From Synchiropus splendidus (taxonomy: Eukaryota > Chordata > Actinopteri > Syngnathiformes > Callionymidae): a stretch of 64,000 bases of DNA. Below the pieces are notes generated by a model, which worked only from the letters and a program-made list of their open reading frames with translations, had not been told where the DNA came from and made no database searches. The position numbers and the translations under genes are program-made. The stretch is from assembly GCF_027744825.2 (NCBI RefSeq), contig NC_071334.1:59401437-59465436 (forward strand), read 5' to 3'. The first letter of the stretch is position 1. Each line of letters starts with the position of its first letter. Shown here piece by piece: positions 12,850-27,084 of this stretch.

Positions 12850-15800
12850 AGACACCAGGAAAAGCTAAAGTAGCAACTCTTATATGTAAAGCTATACTGA
12901 TTGTTCAATATCAAACCAAAAATCACAGAAAATATGAAAGAAAAAGAATAATGATGATGTCAAAATCCTCCATCGTTCTGCTAAAATGAGGGTGGTGACC
13001 AAGGAGCTAGGTCAACTCTGTAAGACATTTTCAGGTTGTCAAAAGGTGCCTCTGAAGACTCGTCTTGATATCAAATCCAATTCATATTTACAGTTTAATA
13101 AGGGATTTAAATTCATTATTTTATCTATCACATCCATGATCATATTTAAATGACTTTATTTGGACAGAAGGTATAAACAGCATTCTGGAAGTAGCTTGAG
13201 CGACACAGACGAAAAGCAGTGGAGCTTGTGCTGCAGCTTTCTCTTTCAGAGTGCGACAAATCCTCCAAAAGATATATGCACCCAGATGGTAATTATGAAC
13301 ACAACTGAAATGTAGCGATCTGTTCCCTGCCACACTATCCAACACATTCTCCTGCCTAAGGTGTAACATATTGGCCAATGGACCTTTGTGTCCCACAGTG
13401 ACATGGAAGGTTTAAAAAAAGTAGTTGGGCTAAAGGTTAAGTTACGCTCCTTGAGGCTTCTCGCTTGAATTTCAATGTCATGAACTTGGTTTGCATATTA
13501 AGTATAATTGTAGTTAGAAAATTCATTAGAAAAACTAAAAATATTGTTTTCTGTGCACCATCACTGTCTTCGTGGTATTGATTAATTATATAATATTAAT
13601 AATCTGCATTCATTAAATTCGCAAAGTGATTACACACTGTGCAGCCTGAGGCGAAGCTTATGCGATTATGAAGCATCATTCATAACAGTCAGATCTGAGC
13701 CTGCTGCTTTAAATGTGCTGAGCCAAAACCAAGACAGGAAAGGGTTGCTTTATTTCTGTTATAGAAATAATAACATGGAGAGCATGAACGATCTTCAGGG
13801 TGGGACTGGGAAGCCATCTGCTCGAGGGCAGTGATTACGCGTGTGGATGGCAAAGATTTGAGGTGGTAACCAGCTGCAAGGCGATTGGGACAAGGGTTTA
13901 TTGATTAATGGAAAAAAAAGACACAAGGAAGACCCAAGGGCATCACAGACCCGGGGTGAAACACAAGTCGAGCCAAGGAGCTCATCTGCAAGGTAGCAAA
14001 GGCACTTCAACAGTGCTGCAGGTGGAGTGTGGTTTTGAGAGTGGTTGCACTTGTGAGCAGTGTGGTAGGAAGCAGTAAGAAAATATAACCAGATCGTGAC
14101 ATTATAGTTAAGACAGTTAAAAGATTTTCCGTGGGCAGTGTTCATAATTCTGCGGGATATTCAAGACAGGACACTGTAAAAAAATGACCTGAAGTAATCC
14201 TAAATCTGTCAGGGTAATTACAAATGTGTCCACCAGCACCGTGTCCAGGTCTGCAGCTTGGTTCCAACAGTGACCTTCTGACGTGCCCCGAGGACGGCTG
14301 CAGATTAAAAACAGGGATACCACCTGTGTGGGTTGTTGATTGACCTGACATCAATAAGATGATGAAGCCAGCAGGTGTCTGGATGTTTGATGAAAATGCC
14401 CTGCAGGTCCCCGACTCAAATATCTCAGTGGTGCAAGGCTGCCGTGCACACCCCTTTTGTCGGAACTGCACAACATCGTCAATGGTAGAATAAGAGACAT
14501 CTGACTGTCGTCCATTTTTTCCAAGATAATAATTCCAGTCATGGTGAGGGTGTGAGTTCCCTCGCCACACCAGACAAGAAAGCTGAGCAGTCGGCCAGAA
14601 CTTCACTGGTGAATGAGCTCTTATTGTTTTGGTCCCTTCATAGAATTAACAGCTGCTGCAGCATCAATGCAAGATGCTCCCGGATTCAAATCCTTGCATA
14701 TGGGGCTGGTAACTTTGCTGCAGTTCCCAACAAACCAGCTGAAGAGATGCCCATGAAGAGACCCAAGTGCACCCCGTTCCTGTCCATCAGTGCTGGACAA
14801 AAGCAGGTAGTCCACAGTCGGTACAGCGTGATGTCATGACAGGTGTTCCAAGATGATTTTGAGGAATTGCAAAGTGACTCTAAAGACACCCACATTGAAT
14901 GCACTAACCCAAGCTTTTAAGGCATCAACCCTTCCAGGTTGCGGCTACTACTTCCACCACACCACAAATGCACAGCAATTCCTTTGCAGGCTCTTTGATA
15001 TAACGTAGCAGGCACAAGAGATCGCCAGAACAAATGGTGGAGAGTGGCTCGATGCACATGAGCATTTGTGTCTCAGACGACTGATTTGTGAGCGAGAACA
15101 GTAATGTAAACAATGTCATCTCAAAACTCAATGGGGCGCAAACTTTTACGACTAAATTCTTAAGAGCAAGTAAATGAATATTATTATTATTATTTGTTTT
15201 TTTACAAAAACCATTGCAAAGCTTTGCCCTTATGACTTTTATATGAAGTAATGTTTCATACGGAACATAGCATAAGATGATGTCATGACCAACTGAAGAA
15301 TACAAGAACAACTGTCCTGAAGTCAAACGTGAAGTTTCCATTTTCCAGTAAAGCTGGATTGTTTTGAAGTTAAAGCGAGGAGTCCACATGGACCGCTCTG
15401 TGGTCACTTAGATTTAATTGGTAAGAACACTGCGAGTCGCCTGCCTGTTTAATGCAAATTGATTAAGTTAAAATCAATGAAGGAAAAGTTGATACTCCGA
15501 GTTGAACACATCTAACTTCACAAGATGTTGCATGCGGACGGAAACAATGTAGGATATCTTCAGAAGCAAGCAGCCATGAAATTAGTCTTCCCGAAAACCT
15601 GTAAATCCATCGAGGCTTGACTTATTTACATTAGCTCGATATATTGCATCAATTAAATGTGGCCAAACATCTCACTTAAACAAGTGGACATGCAGAGTCA
15701 ACACTTCATATTAGAGCAGGCTGCTACATCCTTGTTCATGAGCTATTTGGGGCTAACTACATGTTTACTGGGTTATTAACAGGCTGACTGAGGCCTGCGC

Positions 15801-16061
15801 TATTTCCCCATTTCACCATACAAGGTATATGCAGTGTTGAACTCCATGAACTTGATATCTATGTGTGCAAGTGGTATTTCTTTAGGCAATGATATGGTGT
15901 TTCATATGCAGTAATGCAGATTTAATTAACGCTTTACTTGAGTATTTGTCAGTGTTGTAGTCAAGACCAAGGTATTATGGAGACTGGAGACTATCCAGAC
16001 CAAGATATTTGGAGGTCAAGACCGAGTCAAGACTAAGTCAGTAAAGCTGATTCTGATATAA
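12850..16061. other. Non-coding, several overlapping spurious frames
   Basis: 13795-15407 holds a cluster of minus-strand frames (up to 160 codons) with no recognisable protein. Near 14690, read on the minus strand, the word ggatttgaatccggg resembles a tRNA B box, so part of this cluster may be an old SINE-like repeat. This is weak. Confidence 0.5.
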
Positions 16062-16245
16062 GGCGTGTCAAACTGATCCAAAAATGAGGCGTAGTGGTGC
16101 AGGGTCACATTGGTTAAGCTCCTCAGGTGGCAGCTGAAACAGCACCAGTTGGACCATTAAGAGTCACCAGACATTTAATGGTTTTTGTCCTTCTGATTAG
16201 TTGCAGCGAAAGCCAACAGCCGCTGTGACACTTTGGTGATCAGAC
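16062..16245 (+). mobile_element. Relic of a GTGTCAAACT-type hAT element
   Basis: The block begins ggcgtgtcaaactgatcc, followed by gaggcgtagtggtgcaggg, a signature I associate with non-autonomous hAT elements of fish. A possible far end is around ccgctgtgacac to gatcagacc (about 16220-16245), but it is degraded and no target duplication is clear. Confidence 0.4.
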
Positions 16246-19200
16246 CAAGACAGAGACCCGATTGGTCTTGCCACCAAGAAAGGAAGCACTGCAGTTTGTT
16301 CAACTTAGAACGTCTTACATGCAACAATAATAAATCAATAATATCAATATACAGTATATTTCAGCATTAAACTGCAATTTTCTGCACAAAAGTACCAACA
16401 TCTGTCAGTTTTGGAAGAAGCTCGCTGGAATCCATCTGCCATCATAAAAGTAAAAGATTAATTCATGAAGTAAATTCTTCGCATATGAGGCATTCTCTTC
16501 CACAGGTGAGCTTAGCTCTGTTCATGTTGCTGGTATGTAGCCAGTCATAACCCGATAATTTGAATTATGTTTTGAGACTAAATGTGTGTTACATTTAAGA
16601 GTGGGATGTAAAATAAAAACTTCAACACAAGCAGTTGCCAATTAAAACCAAATGAGTCACACTTAAGCAGTCTGAATATATTAACAAATCAGAATGAGAC
16701 TTTTGTTGGACTGTCAAAACATCAAACAGCGACTCGTCTACATGTCAAATATTTTGCTGACATGACTGTCATTTTAATCGGCATTAAGGGGACTGATCAA
16801 TATTTCATTTTCTCTAGCTTTTTCTTTCCTCAGCCTGTTTTACCACACCTATATGCATTCACGCTGCCGCCTCAGTGTGTTCTTATAAATCATTTATGCT
16901 CCATCTGCTTCACCGTACTTTTGTAAACTACTGACTTATTCTAACTTCTGTTTAACCTGGGTTCTTTTGTGCAGCATCTGTATTATAACCTTTAGTGGTG
17001 CGCATGAAAAGCAGCCTTATGCACTGCTGCCATCCCCCTTACTTCCTAACTCAAGTGATCTCTTTCCCTTCTAGGAAAAAAAAACAACACAAAACAGTTT
17101 GAACTTAAGAGAAAATGAGAGAGGAATTTTAGATTATGCTGTTCCCTGCATACTCCACCCCAACATCTCAATGAGGCACATCAACTGTTCTGACTTTTAT
17201 CACCATTCTTTTTCATTATTTGAAAATAAGAAACAAACAAGTCTGCTCACTCATTTCCGTACATTCCTGTCTAACATTTTTTTGTCAGTCTTGATCATGG
17301 ATTCTATAAGCTTTAAATGTTATGGGTGAATACATTTCAATGAAGTCTGGCAAGAACAATTGCCAGCAAGTCTAGCTTTGTGAGTCTAACTTTGTTTGAT
17401 GAGGACAATATCAAATACTTTTGAGCCAGTTGAAGGTGGCAGGGGAGTTACTGTTTGCAATATTGCTCCAGAAAAACAGAATTCTGAAGGTTTTTGACAA
17501 TGAATCATTTTCTTGGTGAAGGTTAAAGCAACCAACATGTCCATTTGTAGCTGTGACGTCTTTATACACCACCAGTGTGAAGCATTCTTTGATGTGAGTT
17601 AATAGAATAAATGATAATGTATTTTATAACAGTCACATGGCATAGTACTGAAATGAAACAGAGGATCACATTATTCATTGCAAAACCTGTATGAAAAAGT
17701 ATTTCAAGTGTGACCTCCTGAGGAAACAGCTGCAGCTGCAACTTCTCTATAGTGGGTTGGGATGCGCTTCTCTTCCATCCACCCTCCTCTTGCATCCCTC
17801 TCTCACCATCCCCCATACTAATAGTGCAGAACAATCAGTTTAGAGTCTGGCAGTGGTGATTAGTGGAACAGTTTAAGTTTTATTGTCTACTGGAATTAAT
17901 CTGGTCGATACAGGTCGACATGGAGATGAAGCTGATGGCAAGAGTCAGAGCAAGTCCAAATCAATAACACTTTTAACTTTATTACGTCTATAAACTGAAG
18001 GAAAACACTGGCGGACAAATTCACACCACAGGGAAGAACGATTTGCAGGCAAATTAAATACATTTACAGAAAAAAAGGTTCATCCTCTCCTCAACCATCA
18101 GTTGCCATTCCATTTCAACTCTGGGATCAGAAGTTGAGCGGGGAATAAATTGACTGTGCGTCTGCAGGAATTTATTTTTAGGTTTCAATTATCACTTTAA
18201 AATGAAGTATACAGCCATTTATAGTATGACAGTACCAATATAGTACCAATAATATTTAGGACTAGGATAGACCACTGGCAGGGTGAACTGAGGATAGAGT
18301 TGCTACCTGTCCTTTGAAATATGGAATTGTCCTGTGAAGTCGTTTTGATGAAAGGTTGGTGGTCATTGAGTGTTGGAGGGATTTGACCATTACTTGAATT
18401 ACGATTGCTCCTATGCCATTGGGTATTTGGGAAGTGTGGCGAGGTGTATCTTAAGCAGCCACTTAGTTCACATAATTGCTGGGCTGGCTCAGAATGGGTC
18501 TTCTTTATGAGATGACACTAGACTGCCTTTATTTTTCAGCGAAACTGAGGACACTCGATTGAGGCATCCCTTCGTTCACGGCATGACAGGCAACAACCCT
18601 GACTGGGGAGCTCACTCGCTAAAAGAGAGCCTGTGTCTGTGTTGTCATGCAAGGTGTGCCAAAAAATATTAAGATGGGGAAATGGCTATTAATATTGCAG
18701 TAATGCAAATAAAATAAAAACAGAATCATTGAAGGTGCATGAGGTTTTTTTTTTGTAATGAACAGATTATACATGCCAACAATTAATATAGAAAAAAGTG
18801 AATGGGATTGAACTTGTTGACAGGAATGGATGATGTCAGGATAGCTGAAGTGAAAGAGAATAAATTTGTATTTGACAGCCTGTAATAACTAAACTGGATA
18901 CTGAGAACCGCTGACTCTGCAGTATTTATGATATTTTGTTTAAAATTTTGGCCCCTTCTGTGATTGAATTTGAGTATTATTTAAACACACTTTCACGCCG
19001 GCAAACTCCTGGTTCTGTTATGTCCCTTTATTTGATCTGAATGCTGGTGGTCCTCAGATAGTGCTTCCTCAACTGTAAATTTCTAGACTGGATATGAGAG
19101 CCCAAAACATTTTAACAATACTGATCTTCAAGCATGAGTTCAGTTTGCACTACCTTTCTCTTATTCTATACACAACGTAATGTTGCATTTATTTGTAACA

Positions 19201-22200
19201 AAAACATGACATAATGGTTGATTGATCATTCGCAAAAAATGCTTTCCATCATGTTCCATCATGGACAGACTGGATCCCCAACATCAACACATACTGGACA
19301 GACAAGTTCCCCTTTAGACTGATGCAGCACTGAATTGAGAAGGAACAGCGCAGGATGACCCTAATCATTTTCATAAGCGCAGATTAATAAACAAGTCTGC
19401 ACTCTTACTGCACTGTCTCTCAAAAGTTTCGCAGCAATTGTCTCCTCTCAGCTAAGCTTGTCGGCGGTCTGAGGAGTCAAGATGAGCAAGTGGCTGACAG
19501 TGGAGCTGTGTGGGAGGCAGGCTGGTTCTGAACAAGAAACTTTGAGAAAGTTTTTGTTTATTTTCAAAGTTGTCACCTGCTGCTGAGTTGTTTGAGGTTG
19601 TGCTTTCCATATTTATTTCCGAATGACATTGATCGTGTCAGCTCTAGCTTAGTACACTTGCTTTTTTGAAGTGTTTTTTGATTCTAGCTCGATCTGCTCT
19701 GCACACAAATTAGCTCACGTTTATCCTCCTGCTCAGTATTCAGTCTTCCATGTTGCTGAATTGATCCCACTCCTGACCGAAGATGCATGTTTACCTGCTG
19801 AACACACGCACTCAAATGCTTCATAAATGTAGGCTGAGTGAGGTGGAGTTGAAGATGCATGGCCAGACACTTGTCTTGTGACAGCGAGCAATGAAAAAAC
19901 ATTTCTCTGTGAGCACCCACTATTGACACGGCCTTCATCTGCTCTCCGTTGCGCTGCCAGCAGCAGCTTCCTCACTCTGAACGCACAGAGAGGGACAGAG
20001 GCGTCAGGGACGGTGATGAATGCACTGGTCGTGGACTGACTTGACTTGTGACATTTCATTTCTTCTAATGCAGAAGTGATTTTTTATACACAGCTGGGAC
20101 CCGGATATGGTAAAGTGATGCGTACTGTGTTCCTAGCTGCTCTCTATCATTCAGATTAGTCAGTCATCCATATGTTTTATTCATGGACATCAGCTGCTCA
20201 CAAGTCATACCTCTCTTATGTTGCACAAATAATGTCCTCTGGGGTGTAGAACTTGTCCCCAGAGAAGACCAGGTAACAATAAAAAGATGGAGGCAGAAGT
20301 GGGATGACAATCACACGAAGCCACCAGAAATTTGAGGAAACCCTGAGTGAGGGTCATAATATGGATTTGGGAGGGTCAGTGATGGCTGCTTGAGAGAGTT
20401 TGCGTCCCACAAGAGAAAAGCAATCTAGCACAGTCATGAGGTTGAGTACGCTCACTGACTGCCTCACCAAGGAGCCAACGTAGTGGTGAGTAGAGGATTT
20501 GGAAGTTTCAAGGCCAGGTTTGATCAGGTGTTCTCTTCTCTGTGACACACACAGACAAACATGCAAAGACAAAATGCCTACTCCTGTTTAAAATGCTCAA
20601 AAACATTCAATATTTTGAGGACTTATAAACCTTTTAATGCCGTTTTTGATTCACCTAATTTGGTAACTCGGGTTAGGTCACAATTTTCATTTTCAAGTTT
20701 CAAATTGGTCAAGAGAGAGCCGAATGAATGAATTGATATATTGATATGATATGAATTATATCAGACACAAATGACAGTAATGGACAATCATTTGGCTGAA
20801 ACACTGATTTGAATTCTCTGGGACCTTCCAGATCACATTCATTTATGCACAATACAATAATTTAAAAAAAATCCATCAAATCCAAAAAGTAAATAAAAGG
20901 AAAGGAAGCGATAGATTTAAGATTTAAAAATGAATCAACAATAGCATAGTCAAAAGTAAAATATATAAATATTTCTCCACACAAACCTGTCAGACACATT
21001 TCTATATTTCAGGAGGGCTGGATAAGTTTAGGGAACGGTTTTCGTCTCCTTTCGATCTCCATTAGTAATTCAAAACAGCCATTTGTTTCTCACATCTTAG
21101 AAATACAAAGCGCTGACGATAAAAGATCATTGCCGAATGACTAACAAACAGCAGCAACCTTAGACTTAAAGAGCTGTTCACATTGTGACCTCAGCCAGTC
21201 CTGAAACCCGCAAGAAGATTCAGAATCCTTTGTGTTTGTCAGTCCTGTGATAATCTGTCTTGGGTGAATCAGGCCACTCAGTCCATGTCAGATGGGATCA
21301 GCCCCTTTCCCACTGTGAACCGCTTCAGGACGAGGAAAAACACAGGCGAGGGCTGAATAAATGTAAATGAATTCTCATAAGTATTCACATGAATCATAAC
21401 AGGCAGTTTCTTTTGTGAGTCGACGTCTGCAGCCTGGTGATGAACTGCTGTTCAGATTCTGATTTAATTGGACATATGGGTGTGAAAATAACATTTCAAC
21501 AGCAGCTCTGTTCCAAAGTACAACTGGATTCATGGGGAAAAAAACAGACAGATGACTGGAAAAGGCAAGAATGAACACAATCATTGGGACAAGTGAGCGA
21601 GATGAAAGTGAGGAGAATATTTTTTCACCATTAAAAAAAGTGAGCGAGGGGGCTACGTTCCTGGGTTAATGGCCCTCTAGAGGGGTCGAGCATGAGCCTC
21701 ATGAGAAAAGCGCAAAGTTTTTATTCACTCTTGGATTTGTGAGAAAAAAAAGCACATCACAGTGATACATGTTAATTGTGTTGAGTCAAAAGATGTTGAT
21801 AATCTTCGGTTTGTGGGATAAAAGACATCCACTCCTATTGATTCCTTCTTTTGGCTTAAAGATTGCCAAGTTATATTCACAGCATTTACTGTTAAAAGCA
21901 GAAGGATGGAACGGGAAATGATGGTGGATGATTTTAATTGTCTTTTGTTCAGGAAGGATGCCACCTCCCCTCAATTTGAGCACTGCTTGCAACCTATTGT
22001 CACTCTGAGGCGTCAAATTTCAAGTGTACTTTTGCATTCAATGTGGATGATGAAGCCTTCCCAAGTGGCATATTGACACATAGATGAAACAATGGAGTCA
22101 AATACTGACAAACTAAAGCGCACAGTCATTGATTGTAAATTGTTTTATATCCTATAAGTGATTAAATGAAAAGAGCGCCACCCCATGGCCTACTCCGACC

Positions 22201-23320
22201 TCTTTTTTTTTTACTTGACACACAACCCACACTGTCACTGTACGCCATGGAAGACCAAACATGTGGGTCGATTGAAAGCCTAATGTGTCAAAATGCATTC
22301 CTCTGTTGGCATTTCTATGTTCTTCTCATGTTCCTTCTGGACGCTCGAGTTTCCTCCCACAGCCCAAAACAGCTTGTGGGTAGGATATTGTTACTTGTTA
22401 GTATTTTTGTTCAAACAGATATGAAAACATTTTGGGCTTTCACAACACATACTCGGCTCAAAATTCAGTGATGTGAGCACTAATGAACCAGGCGTTGGCC
22501 ACAGACTTGAGTTTGCCTGTAGAGATGGATTTCATCCTGGACTTCTTTGGCAACAGGGAGTGTGAACTTTTGCCGTAGGAAACATCAAGATGCAGGAAAT
22601 GACAAGAATAAATTGTTGAGTCGGTGTGTGGGGAAAAAACAACTCAACAAAACACTTCATAACATAGTGGTTTTTAGTCGCATCAATGGGAATAGACAGA
22701 GAATGGTTATCATTGATGGAGCATCGGAGCCAGTTGCCATATAACACATTGAGCTCCACTCTGAGACAGAACAAGTTGTGTCGGATAAGCCTTTTTTCAC
22801 ACACGTAGCCTGCAGTTTTAGTCTCTGAAACTGGAAGCCAGAGTGGAAAGAATTGAAAATGCTGACTCTGCATCCATCTGTATAGCTGAACTCCAACCTG
22901 TTGCCACATCTGCATCGTCTCTGTCCCCTCAAAGTCATCATGTCACAAGTGATAACCTCAAAGCGCTCATTCAGCAACAGCTGTGGAGCTTATTATAGAT
23001 AGTGACACAAAAACTTCAGCTACTCTTTTATTACAATGAACAGCAAACAAAAGAGGAAATATGCCTCGCTGTATTCAGTAGCCTAAAATAGGGAACCCCA
23101 TAACCACACTTGAAGGTGTTCTAGAGAAGGTCAACTACTTTGCTTTGTGGCCTATGCAACTTCACCCTTAAATATTTCAATCTCATGATTAAGTAAGGCG
23201 TAAGTGAAGAAAAATAAAGTTGCTCCTCTTAAGGCAATTATCAAGTAAATGTGTGGTTACTTTGAGAGACTCAACATTTTTCAGCTGGAGACAAAAACAA
23301 ACACAACGCCACCTTTCCCT
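16246..23320. other. Non-coding, apart from the repeat relic at 22310
   Basis: No exon or RNA gene seen. Open frames here are short and unlike known proteins. Confidence 0.65.
22310..22385 (+). repeat. Short relic of the 53.1 kb repeat family
   Basis: Contains tctatgttcttctcatgttc, then ttctggacgctcgagtttcc and tcccacagcccaaaac: the same core as the copies at 11617 and 53078. Confidence 0.6.
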
Positions 23321-23375
23321 CGCACACACACATGCGCACACACACGCACACACACACACACACACACACGCGCGG

Positions 23376-23437
<62 letters not shown>

Positions 23438-23440
23438 ATA
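23321..23440. repeat. (CA)n microsatellite, compound
   Basis: CA-rich array of about 120 bp, interrupted by tgcg, cgca and cgcgcggg patches near 23333, 23346 and 23370, followed by roughly 65 bp of pure CA. Open frames across it on both strands are repeat artefacts. Confidence 0.97.
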
Positions 23441-24627
23441 TACAGGATGAATGGCTCAGAAGTCCAGTATTGGCAGCAGGATTGATGTTCCCTGATTCCC
23501 AGCTGACTTGTTTGACCAGCGACAGAACAGACCCAAGTCTAATGTCTTCACCGCCCGACTGCGAGCCGGAGTGAATATGTCAGGGGCCCCCGGGTTCGAT
23601 CGCTGATAAGCATTCATTAGGCGGAACACTGTGAATTGCAGAAAAGTAAACCAGCCTGAAGGGAAAATTTGAGAAAGTCAGAAGAATATCTCCCCCCCAT
23701 CATTCATCATTAAATCACAGGCAAACCATTCGTTGACTTAAATCCTACAATAAATACTTGAAATACCAGTTGATTTTTCATCTAAACTGTGACTCAAGAA
23801 TCACAGCAAAAACACCATTAGTTCCATATATAATGCAGCATCACTGATACAGTTATTAATGTCCGGCTCTCTTCTTCACAGGTCAACAGCAACAGAGTTT
23901 TTCTCATATAAGTGACTTGTCCATGATCTTAGAACACTGCACTGTATCACCTAATGTCGACATCCTCTGCTAACTTTTCAGAAAAATGCTTTATTTGTAT
24001 CCAAAAATATTGGATATTTGGATCCAGACTACTTATATAAAAAGTACATTGATGTTCACAACATTACAGACCCAGACTCTGATGTTGATAGAAGAATAAA
24101 GGGTATTCATTTTTAATGCCAGGTTGTTGAGCAGCTCGTTGCATATTTAAAACTCCATCTGTTTGTTTGAGCAAGATTGCTGAGATCAGCACGCATCTCC
24201 ACAGGCAGGCTATGTGTTTTACAAATAATGTTGTTTCATAATTTCATGCTTTATTAATTGTCACAGATGTGGGATCGTGCTTCCGTAGGCAGTTGTTGCC
24301 TTGAAGTTGTCCGTTTACTCGAAAATATATATTTTTTCCGTCCGCCCTCTAAATGACCCTCTTCACGCCAGGCATGAACTGATTTTAGTGTTTAGCAGAG
24401 TGAGGCACGACTGGGCTCCAGACATGAAGGTGTAAATGATAATAAAATATTAAGCGTTAACTTCAAAGATCCAGACTTCAGCACTAGTCCAGTTGCAGAG
24501 GCTGCCGACATGACCCAGTGAGAGTCCATCCGGTTTAACAGTCAATGTACGGACTGTCAAGGGGAGCTACTGAGGTCCAGAATCAACACATCATCGCTGG
24601 GGTTCAACACGTCACCATTGTTTTAGA

Positions 24628-24740
24628 ATAGAAGAATAGAATAGAATAGCCTTTATTGTCCTTGTACAGTGTACAACGAGATTTGAGCGCTACTCCCTTG
24701 GTGCAAACAATGTAAAAAAGAACATATCAAAACAATCAAG
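24628..24740 (+). repeat. Fish interspersed repeat with (GAATA)n head
   Basis: A short gaatagaatagaatag run leads into cctttattgtccttgtacag, tgtacaacgagattt and a gcgctactccc segment. The combination AATAGCCTTTATTGTC...TACAACGA is one I know as recurring widely in fish genomes next to pentanucleotide runs. The family is not named here. Confidence 0.5.
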
Positions 24741-25599
24741 CATGCAGAAAACAAGAAAAAGGAAAAAGGAATAAATAATATATACACAAGTAGCAGCAGT
24801 AGAAGAGCGTAATAACAGAAAGTGGCACTTATCTGGATGTAAACTTGTTATTTGTTATTGAACATAGTTATTTCTTTATTGCACTATGATCAATATGATC
24901 AGTAATAATGAATTTTGTGGACTGTTTTAGATGGTTTTGTTGTTTTTGTTGACGACTGAGATAGCGATCATATTACATATTCAGAGAAGATGTGCTCTTT
25001 TTTCTGTCAGTTTTAGAAGGTATGAGTAAATAGTCCCTTTGCAGCTGAGCTTATTCTCAGGCAGTTTCATTTTTTTTTTAATTTTCCAAGGTTTGATCTC
25101 ATCAAGTGTCATACCTAAACACGTGATGTTGAAAACCAATGAACAGGAATATAATGCAGTTTCTTATTCAGAAATTCAGAGCTCTGTAGTTTTTAGCAGA
25201 AAAGTGTTGCCACTAAGTGGCTCTGTTGTATTTTCATTTTACTGTAGGTACTGATCTGAGTAGGAGTGGGACAGTATGGGATTTGATACTGTGGTCATAT
25301 CTGGTCCACAATAATGATAAAATCACAATATTCAATTTCTGTGATATCTCATATATTGCAAGAAATTCAATCAATACTGTATACATATATAATATATGTG
25401 ACTTAAAAAGGAAATCGACATGTAATGACGCAGTTATTAAATGCACCATGTACAAAAAGACAATTGAGACCAATGGAAAGGTGCTTTTGCATAGTGCCTC
25501 TCTGCCTTCAGTCTTGTAAATATGAGCAATGTGCAGCTGAACAAGTTAAAGTTCATAAACGTGAATAACGTGACAAAAGTGAGTAGCAGTGGTTCTCCC

Positions 25600-25735
25600 A
25601 TCCAGTGTTGAGTGTCAACTCTCTTGCACCACTCGGTTGAAAGAACGTATAACAGCTACGGTAGCCTTCATGTTTCCAGAAACCAAGATGCCAATCCACA
25701 TCATTTCAGCCAGATACTGTGATCATAGGGCTTGA
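25600..25735 (+). repeat. Dispersed repeat A/B segment, copy 2
   Basis: Matches 305-435: tccagtgttgag, then gtataacagctacggtagcc, ttcatgttt, aaccaagatgcc, and the cagata...tag ending. No coding potential. Confidence 0.5.
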
Positions 25736-26093
25736 AAAGGGGGCGTCACAATGGAAAAAACGCACTGTTTTATCGGCCAACTGGACAGTTGGTTTATAAC
25801 ACAGTCGCCAGCTCTGTTGGTGTGTTGAAGTCTGTCTGCTAAACTGTTAAACTCATGATGGAGACGTGCTCTGTTAACTACCACACTCCTTCCCATGATC
25901 ACTTCAGGAAAGCATTGCTTTGCTAATGTATCCATTTCATTGATGGAGGAAGGGCCATGGACTCCAATCCTGGAAATGAACAGTGATGCGGCGTATAACC
26001 TGGACAGCAGCCAAGAGACCTCGAAACATCACCTTGATGGAATCACGTGACACGTTGGTGTGTTCACGGCAGTTTTGACTGGGAAGTATGAAT

Positions 26094-26279
26094 AAACAAA
26101 TCACGAATCAAAGCACGTGTTGTGGTTTTGCGTGTAATGCCGTTGCGTCCAACGTCAAGTAGTCCACATCTCTGCACTCAGCAAGGATTGACTGCGAGTT
26201 TGTTGAAGGCTTTTTTTACATTTGGCTCTCACAACATGCTTTAACCAAATAATGAATCAAACCACGTGTTGCACTGGTT
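26094..26279 (+). repeat. Local imperfect duplication
   Basis: 26094-26127 (caaatcacgaatcaaagcac, then gtgttg) recurs at 26243-26279 (caaataatgaatcaaaccac, then gtgttg), about 150 bp apart in direct orientation. The intervening sequence is unremarkable. Confidence 0.5.
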
Positions 26280-26544
26280 CACAAGTGTCACATAGTAGCA
26301 CTCAGGTTAGCTTATGTGTTTCAATGCGACAGACAGACAGGAGTCGATCATCTTAAGTTTATTGAATGTTTTTTATCATCTCAAGTTCATGGCATAATTA
26401 TATAGATTTTTCCCACCTCTAGATGTGACTTATAAAAACAATTTTATTTACTGTCAAGAGCCCCAAACAATAGTAGTTAATAACAAAGCCTTAATCTAGG
26501 AACATTACATGTGCTGGCTCTTAATGGTTCAAAACATACACCTC

Positions 26545-27084
26545 TCAGGTAAATGGGAAACCTGGCCAGACAGCAAGTAGGTACTTGGAATCAATCCTGT
26601 GATCCGACCAGAGTGATACCGTTTCAGTCTGGGTCTCAGGAGAGCTTATCGACTGCCTTTGAAGATAGCTTGCCTTTCGTGCCTCTGCGATACCTAGAAG
26701 GCTCTGAGCCTTGCACAATGGCTTCCCTTTGCTGCTCCTCCACTCTGCGTTCATGGGAACACACAGTGCATGCTGTCTGCTCAGCATATTCACCACTTCT
26801 CTGCTCTGCGACCACTTCCACCCACTCTTCCCGGCACAGTCAGCCCTAGCATGACCCAGCACCTCCCTTCTCATCTGGGGCTGGTGGTTGTTTGCAGTGA
26901 TCCGATTCACGTTGCTGCTGATGGACTGGAGCTGCCCAGACCTACTTGGATGTTTTCCTTTCATCCCACCTGCCCCCTGTGTGATGCTGGCACCATTCTG
27001 ATTCCTTCCACTTCCTCCCCATCCCACCCCAATAGTGTGAAGATTCTTCATTTCCTTTAGAAGTAAAAACACATTTTCACTCAC
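26545..27084 (-). other. GC-richer segment with a long minus-strand open frame, not recognised
   Basis: A 179-codon frame on the minus strand and two overlapping frames of about 100 codons on the + strand share this segment, which is richer in GC than its flanks. The minus frame (MSENVFLLLKEM start) has no motif, signal peptide or membrane segment that I recognise. Long frames on both strands at once suggest low stop density more than coding. It could be a decayed pseudogene or repeat. I do not call it a gene. Confidence 0.2.

Larger units (their letters stand above)
23441..26544. other. Non-coding with repeats
   Basis: Apart from the repeats at 24628, 25600 and 26094 listed separately, 25262-25390 reads like the start of another AT-rich dispersed element (agtgggacagtatgg...tgatactgtgg...cacaatat words). 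No gene seen. Confidence 0.55.

Noticed and set aside
14142..14606. 154-codon minus-strand frame in a cluster of frames
   Set aside because: No domain recognised; several frames overlap in the same block, and a B-box-like word nearby hints at repeat origin.
23189..23574. Histidine/threonine- or cysteine/valine-repeat open frames
   Set aside because: Direct translation of the CA/GT microsatellite.
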